Positions 1 through 13,125 of a stretch of DNA of 64,000 nt are shown one piece after another (position 1 is the stretch's first letter; each line of letters starts with the position of its first letter). Below the pieces are notes generated by a model. The model saw only the letters and a program-made list of their open reading frames with translations. It searched no databases and was not told where the DNA came from. Both the position numbers and the translations under genes were made by a program. Source of the stretch: Apus apus (taxonomy: Eukaryota > Chordata > Aves > Apodiformes > Apodidae); contig NC_067304.1 in the NCBI RefSeq assembly GCF_020740795.1, positions 4,454,056-4,518,055 of the forward strand, read 5' to 3'.

Positions 1-240
1 CCTCCTGCCCAGAGAGCTGGGATGTACTCACAGCTGCCGGGAAGCGGCGGGTCCGGGTGCAGCATGGCTGGGAACGCTCCTCAACTTTACCTCCCAAATC
101 CTGGGTGCCCGCAGAGCTGCCCTCCCTGCCCGGCTCCCTGCCCGGCTCCCTGCCCGGCTCCCTCCCGCTGCCCGCGGCGCTGCTGGGGGGGATGCGAACG
201 GCGCCGGGAGCAGCCGGGGCTGGAAAAGCTGCGTGGGAGG
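1..240. other. GC-rich, CpG-containing block with a short 12-bp tandem repeat
   Basis: The block is clearly richer in G+C and CpG than the next 14 kb. Within it a 12-bp unit, CCCTGCCCGGCT, is repeated three times perfectly at 124-159. It could be the edge of a CpG island belonging to a gene left of the window. I see no convincing exon; both strands are open in several frames only because the base composition is stop-poor. Confidence 0.4.
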
Positions 241-263
241 GGAAAAAGATATATATGTAGATT

Positions 264-284
264 AAAAAAAAAAAAAAAAAAAAA
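264..284 (+). repeat. Poly(A) run of 21 A
   Basis: An uninterrupted run of A follows a short ATATAT stretch. It has no flanking element that I recognise as a retroposed copy, so I call it a mononucleotide repeat rather than the tail of a processed pseudogene. Confidence 0.9.
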
Positions 285-3200
285 TCAGCATCAATCCAAC
301 AGCCCTAATCTTCACCCCCTGGGAGATGTAGGACAATGAAGAGGGAGAGCGTGTTTCCCCATCTGGGCTCTCCCCCAGCGCGCAGCCGGAGGGGGGGTGT
401 GCACAGCCGGCATTCCCGGCCCCAGACTTCAGCCTTTTATGGCTCCCCAGCTTGCACAGGATGTTCTGGCACCGCGGCTCCCCCCGCCGCCCTCCCCGCC
501 TGCAGAAGCAGCCTCGGAGAAGAGGGAGGCAGACAGACAGAAAAACCAAAAAGCAGGAGCTGCCTCCAAGAGGAACCAAAGGCCCAAACGTGCTCCCCGA
601 GAGCGGTGGGACCCCCTCTGGGAAGAGCTCCCGGGCACTGGAGCCCAGCTCTGGGGTGCACATCCCATGGGCACCCAGTGTGGGAAAATAAGGGAGAGTG
701 GGGTCAGGCAGCAGCGACCCCCGAGCCTCTGCTCCCTGCACCTGGGGCTCCAGATGCCCCATGAAGAGCTCACTTGGCTCTTCTGGTGGGATGTGGGGCC
801 CTCTGAGCCCCCACTTCCCAGTCAGCCCAGGCTTTCCTGTCCCTGACCTGCTTCTCTGCTCTTTTCCTAAAGGTGTTGCAGAGTAACTTTGCAGAAAAAT
901 CATTTCTAAGCAAAAGCAGAGAGAAAAATCCTTTCAACGCATCTTCCATCGAGCTTCAAAGCTCCTCCCCAGAGATGCTCAGCCCAGCAGATGTTTCTAA
1001 TCCTTCAGGAATCCCCTGAGCTCTGAAAGTCCCCAACACCCCCAGGGATTTCTGCCTCTTTCAGCACTGTGCTCATAGTTCTCCTCACCAACACAGAGCT
1101 CTGAGCACAGCTGGTACCAGTGCAGCAGCATCAGTTGCTCCAGCACTCGACAGCCTTTGACGCAGCAGCTTCCAGAGCTGGGTTTTCATATCAGAGGGAC
1201 TCACTTCTGCAGCAGCCACTTCCTGCAGCCTGGACCAGTGAGTCTCCAGAGGGGGCCAGAGGAGGTTTCAGGTTCAAAAGGAGCTTGAAAAAGCCCCTCA
1301 GTGCTGTCCCCAGTTCAGGCCTGTAACAATCCAGACAAGGCTTGCTCACGCCGGTTGAGACACGAAAGTACTTTAAAACAGCTCTAGCCATAAAGGAAGA
1401 AAAATGAGGAAATCAACAATAAGTTGAGTGAAATGACTCTACATAAAGCAAATTCTCATCCCCTACCAGCTATTTTAATCTCCTGTTAGCTTTCCAGTGG
1501 GAGGATTCAATTTGCATTTAAATAAAAACCTCAAGCTCAGGGCCCATCTAACATTAAGATGTTCATTACAAAGGCATTCACCTCTTAAGAAATTTTGTAA
1601 AGACCCCATTGAACTGGATTTTAACAGGGGTCTACTAGCAGTCTGGCATTATTGGACATTTAGTATTTCTAAGTTATTATTTACCAGACTATTTATAGAT
1701 GAGTCTAGGCAGCTCTAAACAAAGGTTTCCAGCAAGCTTGCAAGCTCCCTGCTTACAATCCAGGAGGTAAAAACAACTCCAAAACATCACAAAAGGTCTT
1801 CTCAAGAAGAGCTGTCTGCAGAGAGCTTGGTTTCATGGGATAGGGAGGCATGGGGAAGGAAAGGGGAGGCTGAGGGCAGGCTGATGTCAAACCACATGGG
1901 AGCTCCTGCTTTGTGGGCTGGGATCCAAAGCAAGACCTTGGCTCAGGACACTGGCTTTGGTCCCAGGTGAGTTGTTGGTTGGTTGACTTAGTTTTTTCTT
2001 TAGTCAAGTCTTTCATTTGGTTCATTTTGGTGTTTTTACACAGCTGTTTGATCTCCAGCCCCTCATCTCCTTCTCATTTTCCTTCCTGCTTTCTGTCAGC
2101 CCATTTCACCTGTTGTTCTGTGACTGAGGCTGAGCTCCCCACCGTGTTTGTACAGCACCTGGCGAGTGGGGTTCTCAGGGCAGCCAGGGCCTCTGCCTGG
2201 TAGCAGAAATGTGATGGATTGGGATAAAAGAGGGAGCAGAAATGGTGTGACACAGACCAGGGTCCTGATGGAGCCCTGCCAGGAAGCCTTGATAATCCTT
2301 GTCCTCATAGTTCCTACATATCTGATGCTAATAACTGTTATTGAAACTACCCTTTCATCTCCACAAGCATTTAATTCACCCTATTAAAAACAAAACAAAG
2401 TAAGCCCAAGAGACCCCTTGCTGACCTTTCATTCCCTGGTGTCATTTCTTAGAGAAACACAAGCAGCCTTACCTGCCCACGACCAACAGTCTGCCCCATG
2501 TCAACACCTGCCAAAGACCAGAGAGATGAAGGCAGGGGAAGAGGGAGAGTTTAAATTGGATAAAAGCATGGAGTATGACAGCTTGGCCAGAAAGCCCCAG
2601 GTGTTCAGCCCCTGACTGCTTTGCCTGGTGGCAGTCAGACCTGACAGCCTGGAAAATAACTGTCTGGGAAGGACAGAGCTGAGGAAATGTACTCAGAGAC
2701 CCGAGCCCTGGGACAAAGGCAAGTGTTGGCTTCCCCCACCAGATGCTTTTTGAACAGTGAACATGGCACAGCACCACACCCCAGCAACCAGTGAGCCCTT
2801 CCCATAGTGCAGGGCTCCTGGGAAGGAGGGAGGGATGGATCTGCTACCCACCAACTGTGAGGGAAAGAAACCCACCAGTGTCAGTCAGAGAATGGTGTGA
2901 GGAAACCAGAGCCTCCTCCTGATGGAATCTCTTCCTGGCAGTGTTTGCTTGTTGTGTACAGAGACCTCTCAGGATATCCTGGAGAACTTGTACAACAAGG
3001 AAGGCCCAGGGACACTCCACTCAAAAAGGAGAGAAAAAACTTTTCCAGGCTGCTTGCAAATGCTAAAGGAGATGTCACTGTTAAAGGAAAAAAAAAAACA
3101 CATTCAAAACCTGTAGCAGTTTCCTGCAGTTCAACCTCTGTTTCCATAGGAACAGCAGGAGAGTTTCAGGAATTCCTGCAAATTACACAAATAAGCCAAA

Positions 3201-3583
3201 AAGCACTATTTTCTTTTCATATTCCTTACCCACATCACTACCAAGCACTCTTGACTAGACCACTTCTCCTAAGTGTTTGGAAAGGACACATTGAACAGCA
3301 GTTATCAGGCCAGGAGGCAAGAAAACAGAGAAAAAACAGCAAAAAAGCATCCCAGAAGCCCAGTAAAAACACTTTTAGAAAAGAAAAAAAATCAGGATTT
3401 TGTAGCTAAAGGAGAAAAACATGCAAGAGGACCCAAGACCTGTCCATCCGTACATTGGTGCTGGAGCACACAGGCCCCTGGCACCACTGACCATGGGAAA
3501 CCATGGATGGGCACAAGCAGAGGGACTAGACAGAGCACTCAGTCCTACCCTGTCATCTCTTCCAGTGATTTGGCAGCCTGACA
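285..3583. other. No gene seen: non-coding DNA
   Basis: All frames on both strands are short and show no recognisable protein. AT-rich patches at 1380-1720 and 2280-2400 contain an octamer word ATTTGCAT at 1510-1517 but no other organised feature. No transposon, tRNA or CpG island is visible here. Confidence 0.6.
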
Positions 3584-3614
3584 GTTAATTAACTAGTTAA
3601 TTAATTAATTAATT
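3584..3614. repeat. (TTAA)n tetranucleotide repeat
   Basis: Interrupted TTAA/AATT repeats, including an uninterrupted (TTAA)4-type stretch after ACTAG. It is a self-complementary microsatellite and would melt easily. Confidence 0.85.
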
Positions 3615-5037
3615 CTCCCTCCTGCAGGGCCCTGAGCTGGTTACAGTCACCTTAATATGTGGAGACAGGAGCCAAGAGCTTCAGGATCTCTCAATCAGAA
3701 TATTTAACCCACACAGAGAAGTCCACCAGCTGTGTCTGCCCATTTGACAAACACAGAGAGACACCATTTCAGGACAGACAGGCACTTCAAAAAGACAGTT
3801 GCTGGGAAAAAGAAAACACAACACCCAAAACCCCCTGTATCATTAAAAATCAGCTACAGTTCACAGAATTACAGCAGCATGAAAGAGCTTTAAGCTAACT
3901 AGTTAGGCTATGGATGCATCTGGCTTTGCATGCTTTTTATAAAAACAAAAGTCCTTGTTTATATTCAACTGGGAGGAAAAAGAAAAAAAAAAAATCTGTT
4001 TGTTCCCAGAAGAGGGTTAATGCCAGACACAGGAGGGCTGGAACAGCTAATCTCCATGCATGGTTACCAGAATGCTGAAATACAGCAGTGGTTTGCTGGT
4101 ATCACAAGCTGCATCCCTTGTGGTTTTACTGAGTCTGTTTCAATGGAAGAACATCTGCCTTCCTGACCAGTCCTGCAAGAGTCAATCTAGCCCAGTGCAG
4201 GGCACAGAGCGTCCTGAGTTTCCCACAGAGCACATCTAGCTCTGGGAAACACCTGAATGCCCAAGGAAGAAAAGGGACTTGGAACAGCAGCGTTTTGTTC
4301 TCTGCTCTTCAAAGGAAGTGAGGGTTAATTATTCATGGAGCAGGCAGTGACAAGGGACAAGGCTGTCTTAAGAATGGATTGGAAAGGGGATGTGGGTAAA
4401 AAAAGTCAGTATATCATTTTAATTTTCTATAAAGGAACTATTTTAATAGATTTGGGGGAATTAACTCCCAATCTACCCCCTTTTTTTGTCCATTTACACT
4501 GCAGTGAATGTTTGCCTCTCCTCTACGGGTTAAATATTGAAGCATTTTCTGCTTTAAAAAGGAAAAAAAGGGCCCAGCTTGAAAATGAAATGCTCTCAGA
4601 AGTCCAGCTGCTTTGTTTCAAAGGTTGCCATAATGAAACTTTCCCATTTCTCAGAATTTTTCTCTTTGTTTTGCTGATCCCCAAAGCTAAGTTCATGGGT
4701 AGACACATTAATCTGTAACAATGGACTTTGCCCAGTTCTCCCTGGATTGAGAAGTTCTGTTCTTGGCTCTGGCACGTGAAGCTTCTGTGACAAGTCACCA
4801 AAAGTCACCCATTTCCAGCTTGCCTGGATGGTGGTGGATGCTTGGCAAACACCTCTGACCAGTGGCTCCCTTATATGTTGCCCTGCTCCTTACAGACTGG
4901 GAGGAAAACTGCTCCTGCACCCACAAGATCCCAAGAGTGGTTGGATGTAGCTACAGGCCTGGGAAGCCAAGGGAAGTGATGAGCAGGTCTGGAGCTGCTC
5001 AGATCAAAACCATCCCCAGGAAGAATGAGGCAGATGC
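3615..5037. other. No gene seen: AT-rich non-coding DNA
   Basis: Short A-rich tracts (3977-3994, 4398-4405) and scattered stop codons in every frame. The longest open frame starts at 4335 and has no recognisable features. Confidence 0.6.
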
Positions 5038-5255
5038 AGAATCATAGAATTGTTTGGGTTGAAAGGGACCCTAAAGATCATCTAGATCCAGCCCCCCTGC
5101 CATGAGCAGGGACACCTTCCACCAGCCCAGGTTGCTCCAAGCCCCATCCAACCTGCCCTTCAACACTGCCAGGGATGGGGCAGCCACAGCTTCCCTGGGC
5201 AACCTGTTCCAGTGTCTCCCCACCCTCAGAGTGAAGAATTTCCTCAGGAGTTCTC
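5038..5255 (-). mobile_element. CR1 LINE 3' fragment, minus strand
   Basis: Read on the minus strand, the segment ends with ATTCTATGATTCT, the short terminal repeat typical of avian CR1 elements instead of a poly(A) tail. It also contains the familiar CR1 3'UTR phrases for a gain in the lead-in (TTGGATGGGGCTTGGAGCA-type) and a GGGAAGCTGTGGCTGCCCC word. Similarity fades near 5255, so the copy is truncated at its 5' end, as almost all CR1 copies are. It carries no open reverse transcriptase frame and is inactive. The identification rests on remembered CR1 consensus features; the subfamily cannot be named from sight. Confidence 0.93.
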
Positions 5256-8200
5256 TCAGAAGGAAGAGATTGTCTCACCCACCTAACCAAGTCTTGTTTT
5301 CTGTAGCTCCCACTCTCCAGACATCTCCCAGCCCCAGCTGCTGCCCATCCTGGGGTGTCCCTGAGAATACAGGGATGTGTTGCTTATAACTGACCTCAAT
5401 GCTACAGCACTTCTGCTGTTCCCCACTTAGCACCCACTTGGCTGTCATTACTCTCCTAAGCTATTCCTGCCAAGCAGAGATCCTTGCTGACAGGTCTCCA
5501 GTGGAGAAGGCTGCAGCAGATAAATGAGAGGCAGGGGGAGGCAGTCAGGGCAGGCTGGCAGCCCCCACGGGGGCTCAGTGTGCAGGAAGGTGCCAGGTGC
5601 TCCCATGTGCCTGGGTGCAGGGCAAGGGGAACTGCTAAGCTGGAGGAGGTGGGTGGTAATGGGATGTCAGCTCAGCAGCAATCCTACCCACACTTTCAAG
5701 GGAGCAAGGGAAAACAGGCTGAGGGAAAAGACTGAGAAGTGAGACAGTTAAGGCAAGAAGGTGGGAAAAACTGTAGAACAAGATTTTCTCTGCTGCCATC
5801 TGAAAGGGGTGCCAAGTCCTGCTCTCCTTTAGACCTAGAGATGCTGCACATGGAGGGCACAAATCCCCATGAGTGATGTGTTCCTCAAATCACACCCTAC
5901 TGGGGTTTTCTTTTATGGGGAAGAATGGAAATAAAGGTGGGGTTTCTACCTCCTGGATAAAAAGAGAATTCCAGACCAAAACCATTTAACCTATATCCCT
6001 CATTTAGGGTAAGGTCTTCTAGCTCAGTTTTAAGTGTCATCTTTCCTCAGCAGCTGATGCCACATGCAGATTTCATCCTAAATGCCAACAACTGGAACTG
6101 GATCAGGGCACAGAACTGCAGTTTCCACCCCAATCCCATGGGAAGACAAGCAACCTTTGCCAAGTTCAGCCATCTACTGCTTGAAGGTCCCACCAGGACA
6201 TAACCCATTAAGCACATCCTGAATTCATTTTAAGGACTCACCATCCTGTCAAACACATTTAAAAGCACACGTGCTCTCAGACCCTAGCATTTCATTAAAC
6301 ACAAACCTTTTGTGGTTACATGTACTGTAAGGTCTAAACTTCCAAGTGCTGACAGTCTCAGTGAGGCCATTCCTACAACAGCCCAATGCAAGGTTGCTTC
6401 CCAAGCAGGGGTGAAGCCTTCAGCAGCCCAAGAAATTGGCAGCCTCTTTTTTTCTTCTCTAAATTCCCAGACACAGCCAGAGCTACCTGAGATTGCCCAG
6501 CACTGAGCTAGATTTGTTTGCCAAATCAACTGAGCTCATACACTTCAGGCTCAACAGCAAATATCTGTGACCCCTGGCATGAAGCAGGGCCAGCATTGAT
6601 GGTGATGTTTTGCTTCCATCCACTGGGAAACCAGTGCAAATTACAGACACAGCAGGGCTGGGTGCTCCATCAGGTCCATCACTGCAAATCTTATTGTGAT
6701 CTCTTAAATCACAGAGTGCTCTAAGTGTCAAGTAATTTTACATGCACAAGTCAGGCCAATCAGCTCACAGTGCCCTGACTCCACACTGGTTTTAGAGCAG
6801 AACAGCAAAAACTGTTCATTAGCTCAGTCAAAAGAAAGTGGATCCAGACCTCACATTTGCCAACTAGAAGTAGACAAAGTCTGTAGCCCCTGCAGAGGCA
6901 GCAGTGGCCTCTGCCATGTGTCTTCCTAGTGACAAACAGGAAAACTCCTGCAGGAAACAGGAGTACTCTGCTAGAGGAGGGCAAAACTCCTTACAACATG
7001 TTTTTTCAGATGAATTGATGGATGTTTTCTAGATGGCAAAGGATGCTTGCTACCTGTGTAGGGTTCTACTTACAGAGAAAAATCGCTGTCATTGGAGGTG
7101 TCCTGCTGTATCACAGTGAGTTTATCACTAGCAGTCCCAGTGCAGTCCTTGAGATCTCCTTTGCACACAGCAGGCAGGAACAGAGCACCTCTGCATCCTT
7201 GTTTTCACACCTTGCATCTTAGCTGCTGGCCAAGAAAACAGTTATCATACATGTCATATATTCTATCATTCCATGGTAAATATAGTCCCCCACAAAGTAG
7301 GTGCTCTCTTTAACTGTAATTTTCAGGGGCTGAGGTTGCAGCTAACTGGGAGCAGGGGTGGAATGGGGCCCAACTTGGCTCCTCCCAGTGCAGACAATAC
7401 CTGTGGGTTATTTGTTTTGCTGATCAGTTCAATAAAGTGAACAAGCATAAAATGTGCTAAGCTCACTCCCCAGGGAGGAAGGATTGGTTCCCACTCCATG
7501 CTGGCAAGATCACTGCTCTGCCTTCCTCACTTCCAGGGAACCAGAGGAGTCTTGACACAAACTGAGCTTCTCTGGAGGTGGAGGAAGCTGGTCATGTCTC
7601 CCCACGTTGAGCTGAGGAATGCATCTTTAATCCAAAGCCAATATTAATGAGACCTACAGCTCAGTACAACTGTCTTGAAGGAGGTCAGGCAGTAACAGGG
7701 ACTGGGTACCACCACCTGAGGTTGGGAGGAAACCAGAAATAACTGACATTTTCAGCAAGCCCAGCAAGCCTACCTCCTGTGCTACAGAAGAGCCAGAGTG
7801 GGAGTTTGTTTTCCAAGCATGGCTTAAGCTGCAGCACCTGATGTGCTCAGGAGCCTGGCCTAATTCTACATTTTTAAATTTTATTTTTTTTTAATGCTAA
7901 GCCATTAGGAACATTTGCCCTCAAAGCATTTATATCTAAGAAAGACCCAATACACCACCACTGGGCAGTAACACACTTCATGTCATATAGCAGAAGAGGA
8001 CATGCATTTGAACACAAGCACACACATCCCTAGCATGTTGAACAGGAGATGAATGGTTCTGTTATCCATTGCCAGGAGGAGTTCAAAAATCCTCATCCCT
8101 GGAGCCATCACTTTAGCATTCTCAATTGCAAGGAGGGTCTAGAATAACTCACTAAATTCAGAACACAAAAAAAAACCAAAAAGGGAAAACAGATGCCAAG

Positions 8201-11200
8201 TATCACACCGTGCCCCCAGGGCAAGACACCTGATGCTAGGGAGGAAGAATTCCACCTCAGCTCATACATGTTCAAATGAGAGGAATAAATGATAATTTTC
8301 CCAATAAGAACAAGGCTCTGAAGTTAGTTAGGAGGAACAACATGACTACACAGCCCTTCTCCACCACCCTGAGTAACCAGACCAAAGTTACTCCACATCA
8401 GCTGGATCATTCAAGCCAAGGTTTTGCAGAGGAAGCACAGGATGAGAGAGTGGGGACATGGAAACAGCAAGGAGCCAAGCCTGGAAGTGTGAAACAGAAC
8501 TGACAAGGTCTGTCTGTTACTTAACAGGGAAGTGATGGCATTTACATAGCAATTTGAAGCAGCTAAAAATTATTTTCCTATGAATGCAACATCAAGTAAA
8601 ACCAGAGCACATTCCAGCTTTCATCACACTTGCTAAACTGGAAAATGAGCTTCACAAAGTGGGAAACATTTGAGAAGAGAGAGCTAAGACCACACCTTGG
8701 TGGAAAGCCAGTTCCTTAATTCCACTTACTTAGACTGTTATAGGAGTCAAACTCCTCTTTTTAGTTTATTACCACTGATTTTAAAAAAGAGGTAACTTCC
8801 TACCTCACATTACAGCATGGCCAAGACCTGAGGGAAAGATTACAAAGTGCACACAGCTTAAAGACAAAGCAAAATGTCTTAGAAGTGAAGGAAACCATTC
8901 AGCATCTCAGAAACCACTCAGTCTAAGAGGGAATGTGCCCAGGCATAAGAAACACCATGGTACTTCCTGATGGGAAGTGATTCAGTGAATGGAAACTGCC
9001 TTTAAATGACATTATTTCAAGTGGATTGTTCTTCTGCAGATAGGAAATAAAAGGGCTTTGGGAAGTACTTAAAATCACTAAGAGATTATGTTAAAATAAA
9101 GGCTGGTTGCCTGCTCTAACAGGGATGCCTCTGGAATATTAATTGGTGTTCAGGATCTCATTGTACTCTTGTCCACCATTTTCTCACCCTGCTGGAGAAA
9201 GAAATACTACTTTGAAGTGATTTATTGCACAAGTTAGTAAGCAGTGCACAATCAAGAGTATTTTGCCTCCAGACCCATCATCTAACCACAGCAGCTCATC
9301 AAGCTCATCTGCATGCCCAGAAAACAGTGCTGATCAGCCTCCCTGGCACAGTGATGCTCCAAGGCCTCACTCAGGACCAGAGTCCCATTGTGCCACCAAG
9401 AGACAAATCTTGTGCCAAAGAGACTGATGGCCAAGCCCTGCAAAGATGGAGCCACCACCTTTAACATCAGGCACCAGGCCCATGTCCAGGGCTGCACACC
9501 TCAACAGATCCAAGTGCTTGGGCAAAGAGATCCACCTGGAATCTCGTGTTCCAAGATGGTCCCTGGCTGCATTTTAAATGCTACATAGAATTTAACCTAC
9601 ATCACAAATTTCTGGTAAATACTCTCTTCAAAAGGGAATGCCATCTTCTCTAAGATAACCATCTTCTAGGCTATAGGCTGTGCTGAGAAGGAAGTGGGAT
9701 GCCTGAAGGGGAGCAGAATTCCTCTGGAATGAGCAAGCTCATTTGCTCCGAGTTGAGTCAGGATCCTCACACTGTTCTGTGAAGTGTCTGCAAGATAAAT
9801 TCAGACAAGATGGAAGATTTCTAAGCTTGAGGTTTAGAGTCCAAGGTACAGGCTTCTTTGCTGCTGTACCAGTAAGTGAAATGAGATCCATGACTCCCGG
9901 ATGGGACACTAGTCTAAGGGTTGCACCTTGGAAAAGTTTTGTGCCCAGAGGAAGTGCAGAGATGTGACTGCTGAGAGTCAACAATGTCACAGTGTCTGCA
10001 AACAGCCTGGGGACTGCCCTGGGAACTGCCAGCTGACCTCCTGTCCCTGTGTCTATCAGCAATTCATCCTCTGCCAGTATTTGTTCTACCTGTTAATATT
10101 TCAAGCCAGACTCATTAATCCAGGCTGCGGGCATGTAATTAAAGCCTCTCATCAGGACTTCCCATCAAGTCCTGAATGCCACACAACACAGACCATGTTC
10201 TTGTTATTCATATTGATTTAAATTAGAAACTTTTTTCCAGTTTTTCCACCCATGACATGTCTACACACAGTTACAACACAAAGGTGATGTAAATGTAACT
10301 AAGAGCCCAAAACTACTTACATTACAGAAGTAGAAGCAAAGCCATCCTCAAGCTAGCTTGTACTTTAGCACTAATTAGTCATCTGATAGGTACTCTATTC
10401 TTAATTAGCAATCCTTTATCTAATTCTTCTATACTTTAAAATCTATGTGAGGGACAGATGGCCCATCAGAAAGTGGCACCAATGTTTGTTAGCAACTAGT
10501 TTCACAATTATTCTTATGAATGTACCTAGTGCAAATTGAAAGCTACTAGTGACTGAATGAACAGAGTCCAAGTAAATCCAGTTTCATGTTCTGTTGCCAG
10601 AAAGTCAGAATTAGGAGACAGCAAACCATGATGGAATTCCAGTTTAAGTTCATTCCTAGAGCTAGGGATTGCAAGGGGAAAGGCACCACAAAATTAATGT
10701 ACCCTTCTTTGCAAGACTGGAATCTGCACCAGGCAACAGAAGCTTCATGTGACATTCAGACATCTCCAGGTGTGAAGATAACAAAGGCAGCAGGATGGGC
10801 TGAGGGAACACCAGGGACTTTCACTGTGCTGTTTAAGGTCAATACATTTTCCATGAGCATCACAAGAATGTTCTTATTCAGTGAAGCAGCTACCAAAGAA
10901 TGGTGAGTTTAACAAATCCTGCTCTTCCAAACAAAGCTGGAGGAAGTGGAAGGCAGGCCACAGAAGGATGCTGATTAACTGATTAGAGGTAATTGCTGCC
11001 TTTGTCATGAGCTAACACAAAGAACATCAGTTTATATCAACTTGCAATTTCCTTCATTTAGCTGTAGATACATAAAATATTCATGCATTAGCAGATGACT
11101 TAGTGCAGTGCAGCCAGAGGCTCTGCCTGCTGCCACTGTGAAGTCTTTTGTTTCAAAGGTTGCTCCAGCACTTCTGTCTGAGGGAGGAGAAAGGGGGAGA

Positions 11201-12967
11201 AAAAGGGCCATAAAATATAAGTGAATTAACCTGAAATATCAATACCAGGTTGCAGAATTTGATACTTTAACAAGTTCAGGACATCTTTAAGGATCACATT
11301 GCTCACCCCCTACCCCCCTCTGGAGCATTCCCTGGTTACAGGTGTGGGCTGCAATGGTTTCCCACCCACCCAGCAGGCACCTCCAGAACATGATTCCAGA
11401 AACTCAGGGACTGCAAACAAAGCCAGGAGCAAGAAACAGGGCTGAGGATGGAAGCACATTGGAGTCCCTGGACTAAAGAGATGGTGAAGAGCCCATTCAT
11501 CTGTTGGGGATCACACACCAAAACCAAGTGAGCAGTCACTTAACCAGCCCCACAGCTCAAAGCAGTAGACCCAGTAAATAACCTTTTCCTTGAAATCATT
11601 TCTCAGTCACTCTACAAAGGAGCTGTGTTTGAACCAGCTCTGCTTTTGTTATGACAGCTGCTACACTGTCAGATTAGCCCAGTGCACAGCTGTTGGCTCA
11701 GTGCTTTTGCAAAACATGTCTAAACCACTAAGGATTTTGGAACTTTTTGTTTTTTCAAACAGCAACAGAAATCACCCCACCAAGCTAATTGCTTAAACAA
11801 AGCTGGATATTCATTATAGTCTGTGGAATAAATGGGAAGTTTGCCTTCATCTTTGAAGAGAGCTTCAAAAGGACAGAACAATAAAGAAAAGGTGGGGACA
11901 AAACAGCTTTCAGTACTGAGCAACTCCCCAAAAGGCTTTTTGAGATTAAAACAGACTGTTCTACTTGAGTAAAAAAATTCCCTTTCAGCTCAGATTTTTC
12001 AGAATATTATAGGACCTCTGAAATGGTCCCTGTACTTCATTCTCTTCATTCCTCTTCCTTTATCTGCTCATCCAGAATCCTTCTGCAGCAGGATTTCATT
12101 TTCTTCCCATACAACTCCCAGCTGAAGCCTTTATTTAATTGATGCTTCCAGTGCTGAGGGTATTGCACTCAGAATGTCAGGCTAAAAGCAGCACATACAT
12201 ACAAAGTACAGTCAAGCAATACCACCCAGCTAAAAGGTAGATTCCCTATGTTTATCTGACATATCATAAAAGGGAAAAGGCACCTGAAATCCCACAATTC
12301 AAAGCTCAGCTTTGCTGGGGCTGTACAAACACAATGGGATCTTCTCAGCAGTGCTCCTGCAGCACATTTCCATATAGATTACACAGACTAAATGAATCAT
12401 TTCTAGCACAGAAATATTGTGCATGACTGCATGCAACAGCTGCTCTTTCATGCATTGGTCTCTTGTGACCTGATTTTGAGTATAACATTTGCCAGCCTGA
12501 TTGGGAGGGGAAAATAAAAAACTCCAGAGATCAGAGCCTGACTGAAGGAGCAAAATTGCCTCAAGCCACACCTCATTTGCTTCCCTTTCAGAGGATGGAG
12601 GCTTCAGATCAGCTATTTAATGCCTTTCTGGGTTGTTTTCTGGAACAATACTCTTTTTTCACTCTACACTGGGAAGTAAAGCCATTGGGACAAGATAAAA
12701 TTAAATTACCTCAGTGACATTCACAGAGTTTCTGTGAGCCATGGAGAGGTGTTTGTCTCCCAGGACATGAAGTCCAAGTCACAGGTGCAGACAAACATCA
12801 CTAGCAAATGCTCAGGTGGTTTAGAAAGGGGAGGTTTTATATAAACAGAGCCCCTTCAGCATCAGCACTCCCTGCATTAGAGCCTCACCAAAGATTGATA
12901 CTTGTCTCCAATTCATTCCTCAATATGTCAGGAAATCCAGAAGGAAGCCTCAGGAGCAGCTCAGGGA
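5256..12967. other. No gene seen: 7.7 kb of AT-richer non-coding DNA
   Basis: No frame above about 110 codons, no CpG cluster, no convincing exon with splice sites and no transposon that I recognise. The texture (A/T homopolymers, few CpG, evenly spread stops) fits an intron or intergenic spacer. A word TGTAATTAAAGCC lies at 10134-10146 and is repeated at 32495-32507. Confidence 0.6.
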
Positions 12968-13125
12968 ACCATGGAACTGTCCAGGTTGGAAAAGAGCCAT
13001 AAGATCATCCAGTCCAACCTTTAACCTAACTCTACTAACCCAGCTCTACCAGCCCCCTGCTAAACCATGTCCCTAAGCACCATATCTCCACAAGTTTTAA
13101 AACCATCCAGGACTGATGCCTCAGG
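12968..13125 (-). mobile_element. Older, diverged CR1 LINE 3' fragment, minus strand
   Basis: The plus strand reads like the reverse complement of a CR1 tail: a GGAACTGTCCAGGTTGGAAA start, then AAGATCATCCAGTCCAACC, then an AAACCATGTCCCTAAGCACC phrase. It is more diverged than the copies at 5.0 and 43.9 kb, lacks the intact ATTCTATG end, and probably belongs to a different, older subfamily. Boundaries are approximate, especially at 13125. Confidence 0.82.

Noticed and set aside
264-284. Possible poly(A) tail of a processed pseudogene
   Set aside because: The upstream GC-rich sequence has no gene-like frame or poly(A) signal at the right distance and no target-site duplication was seen.
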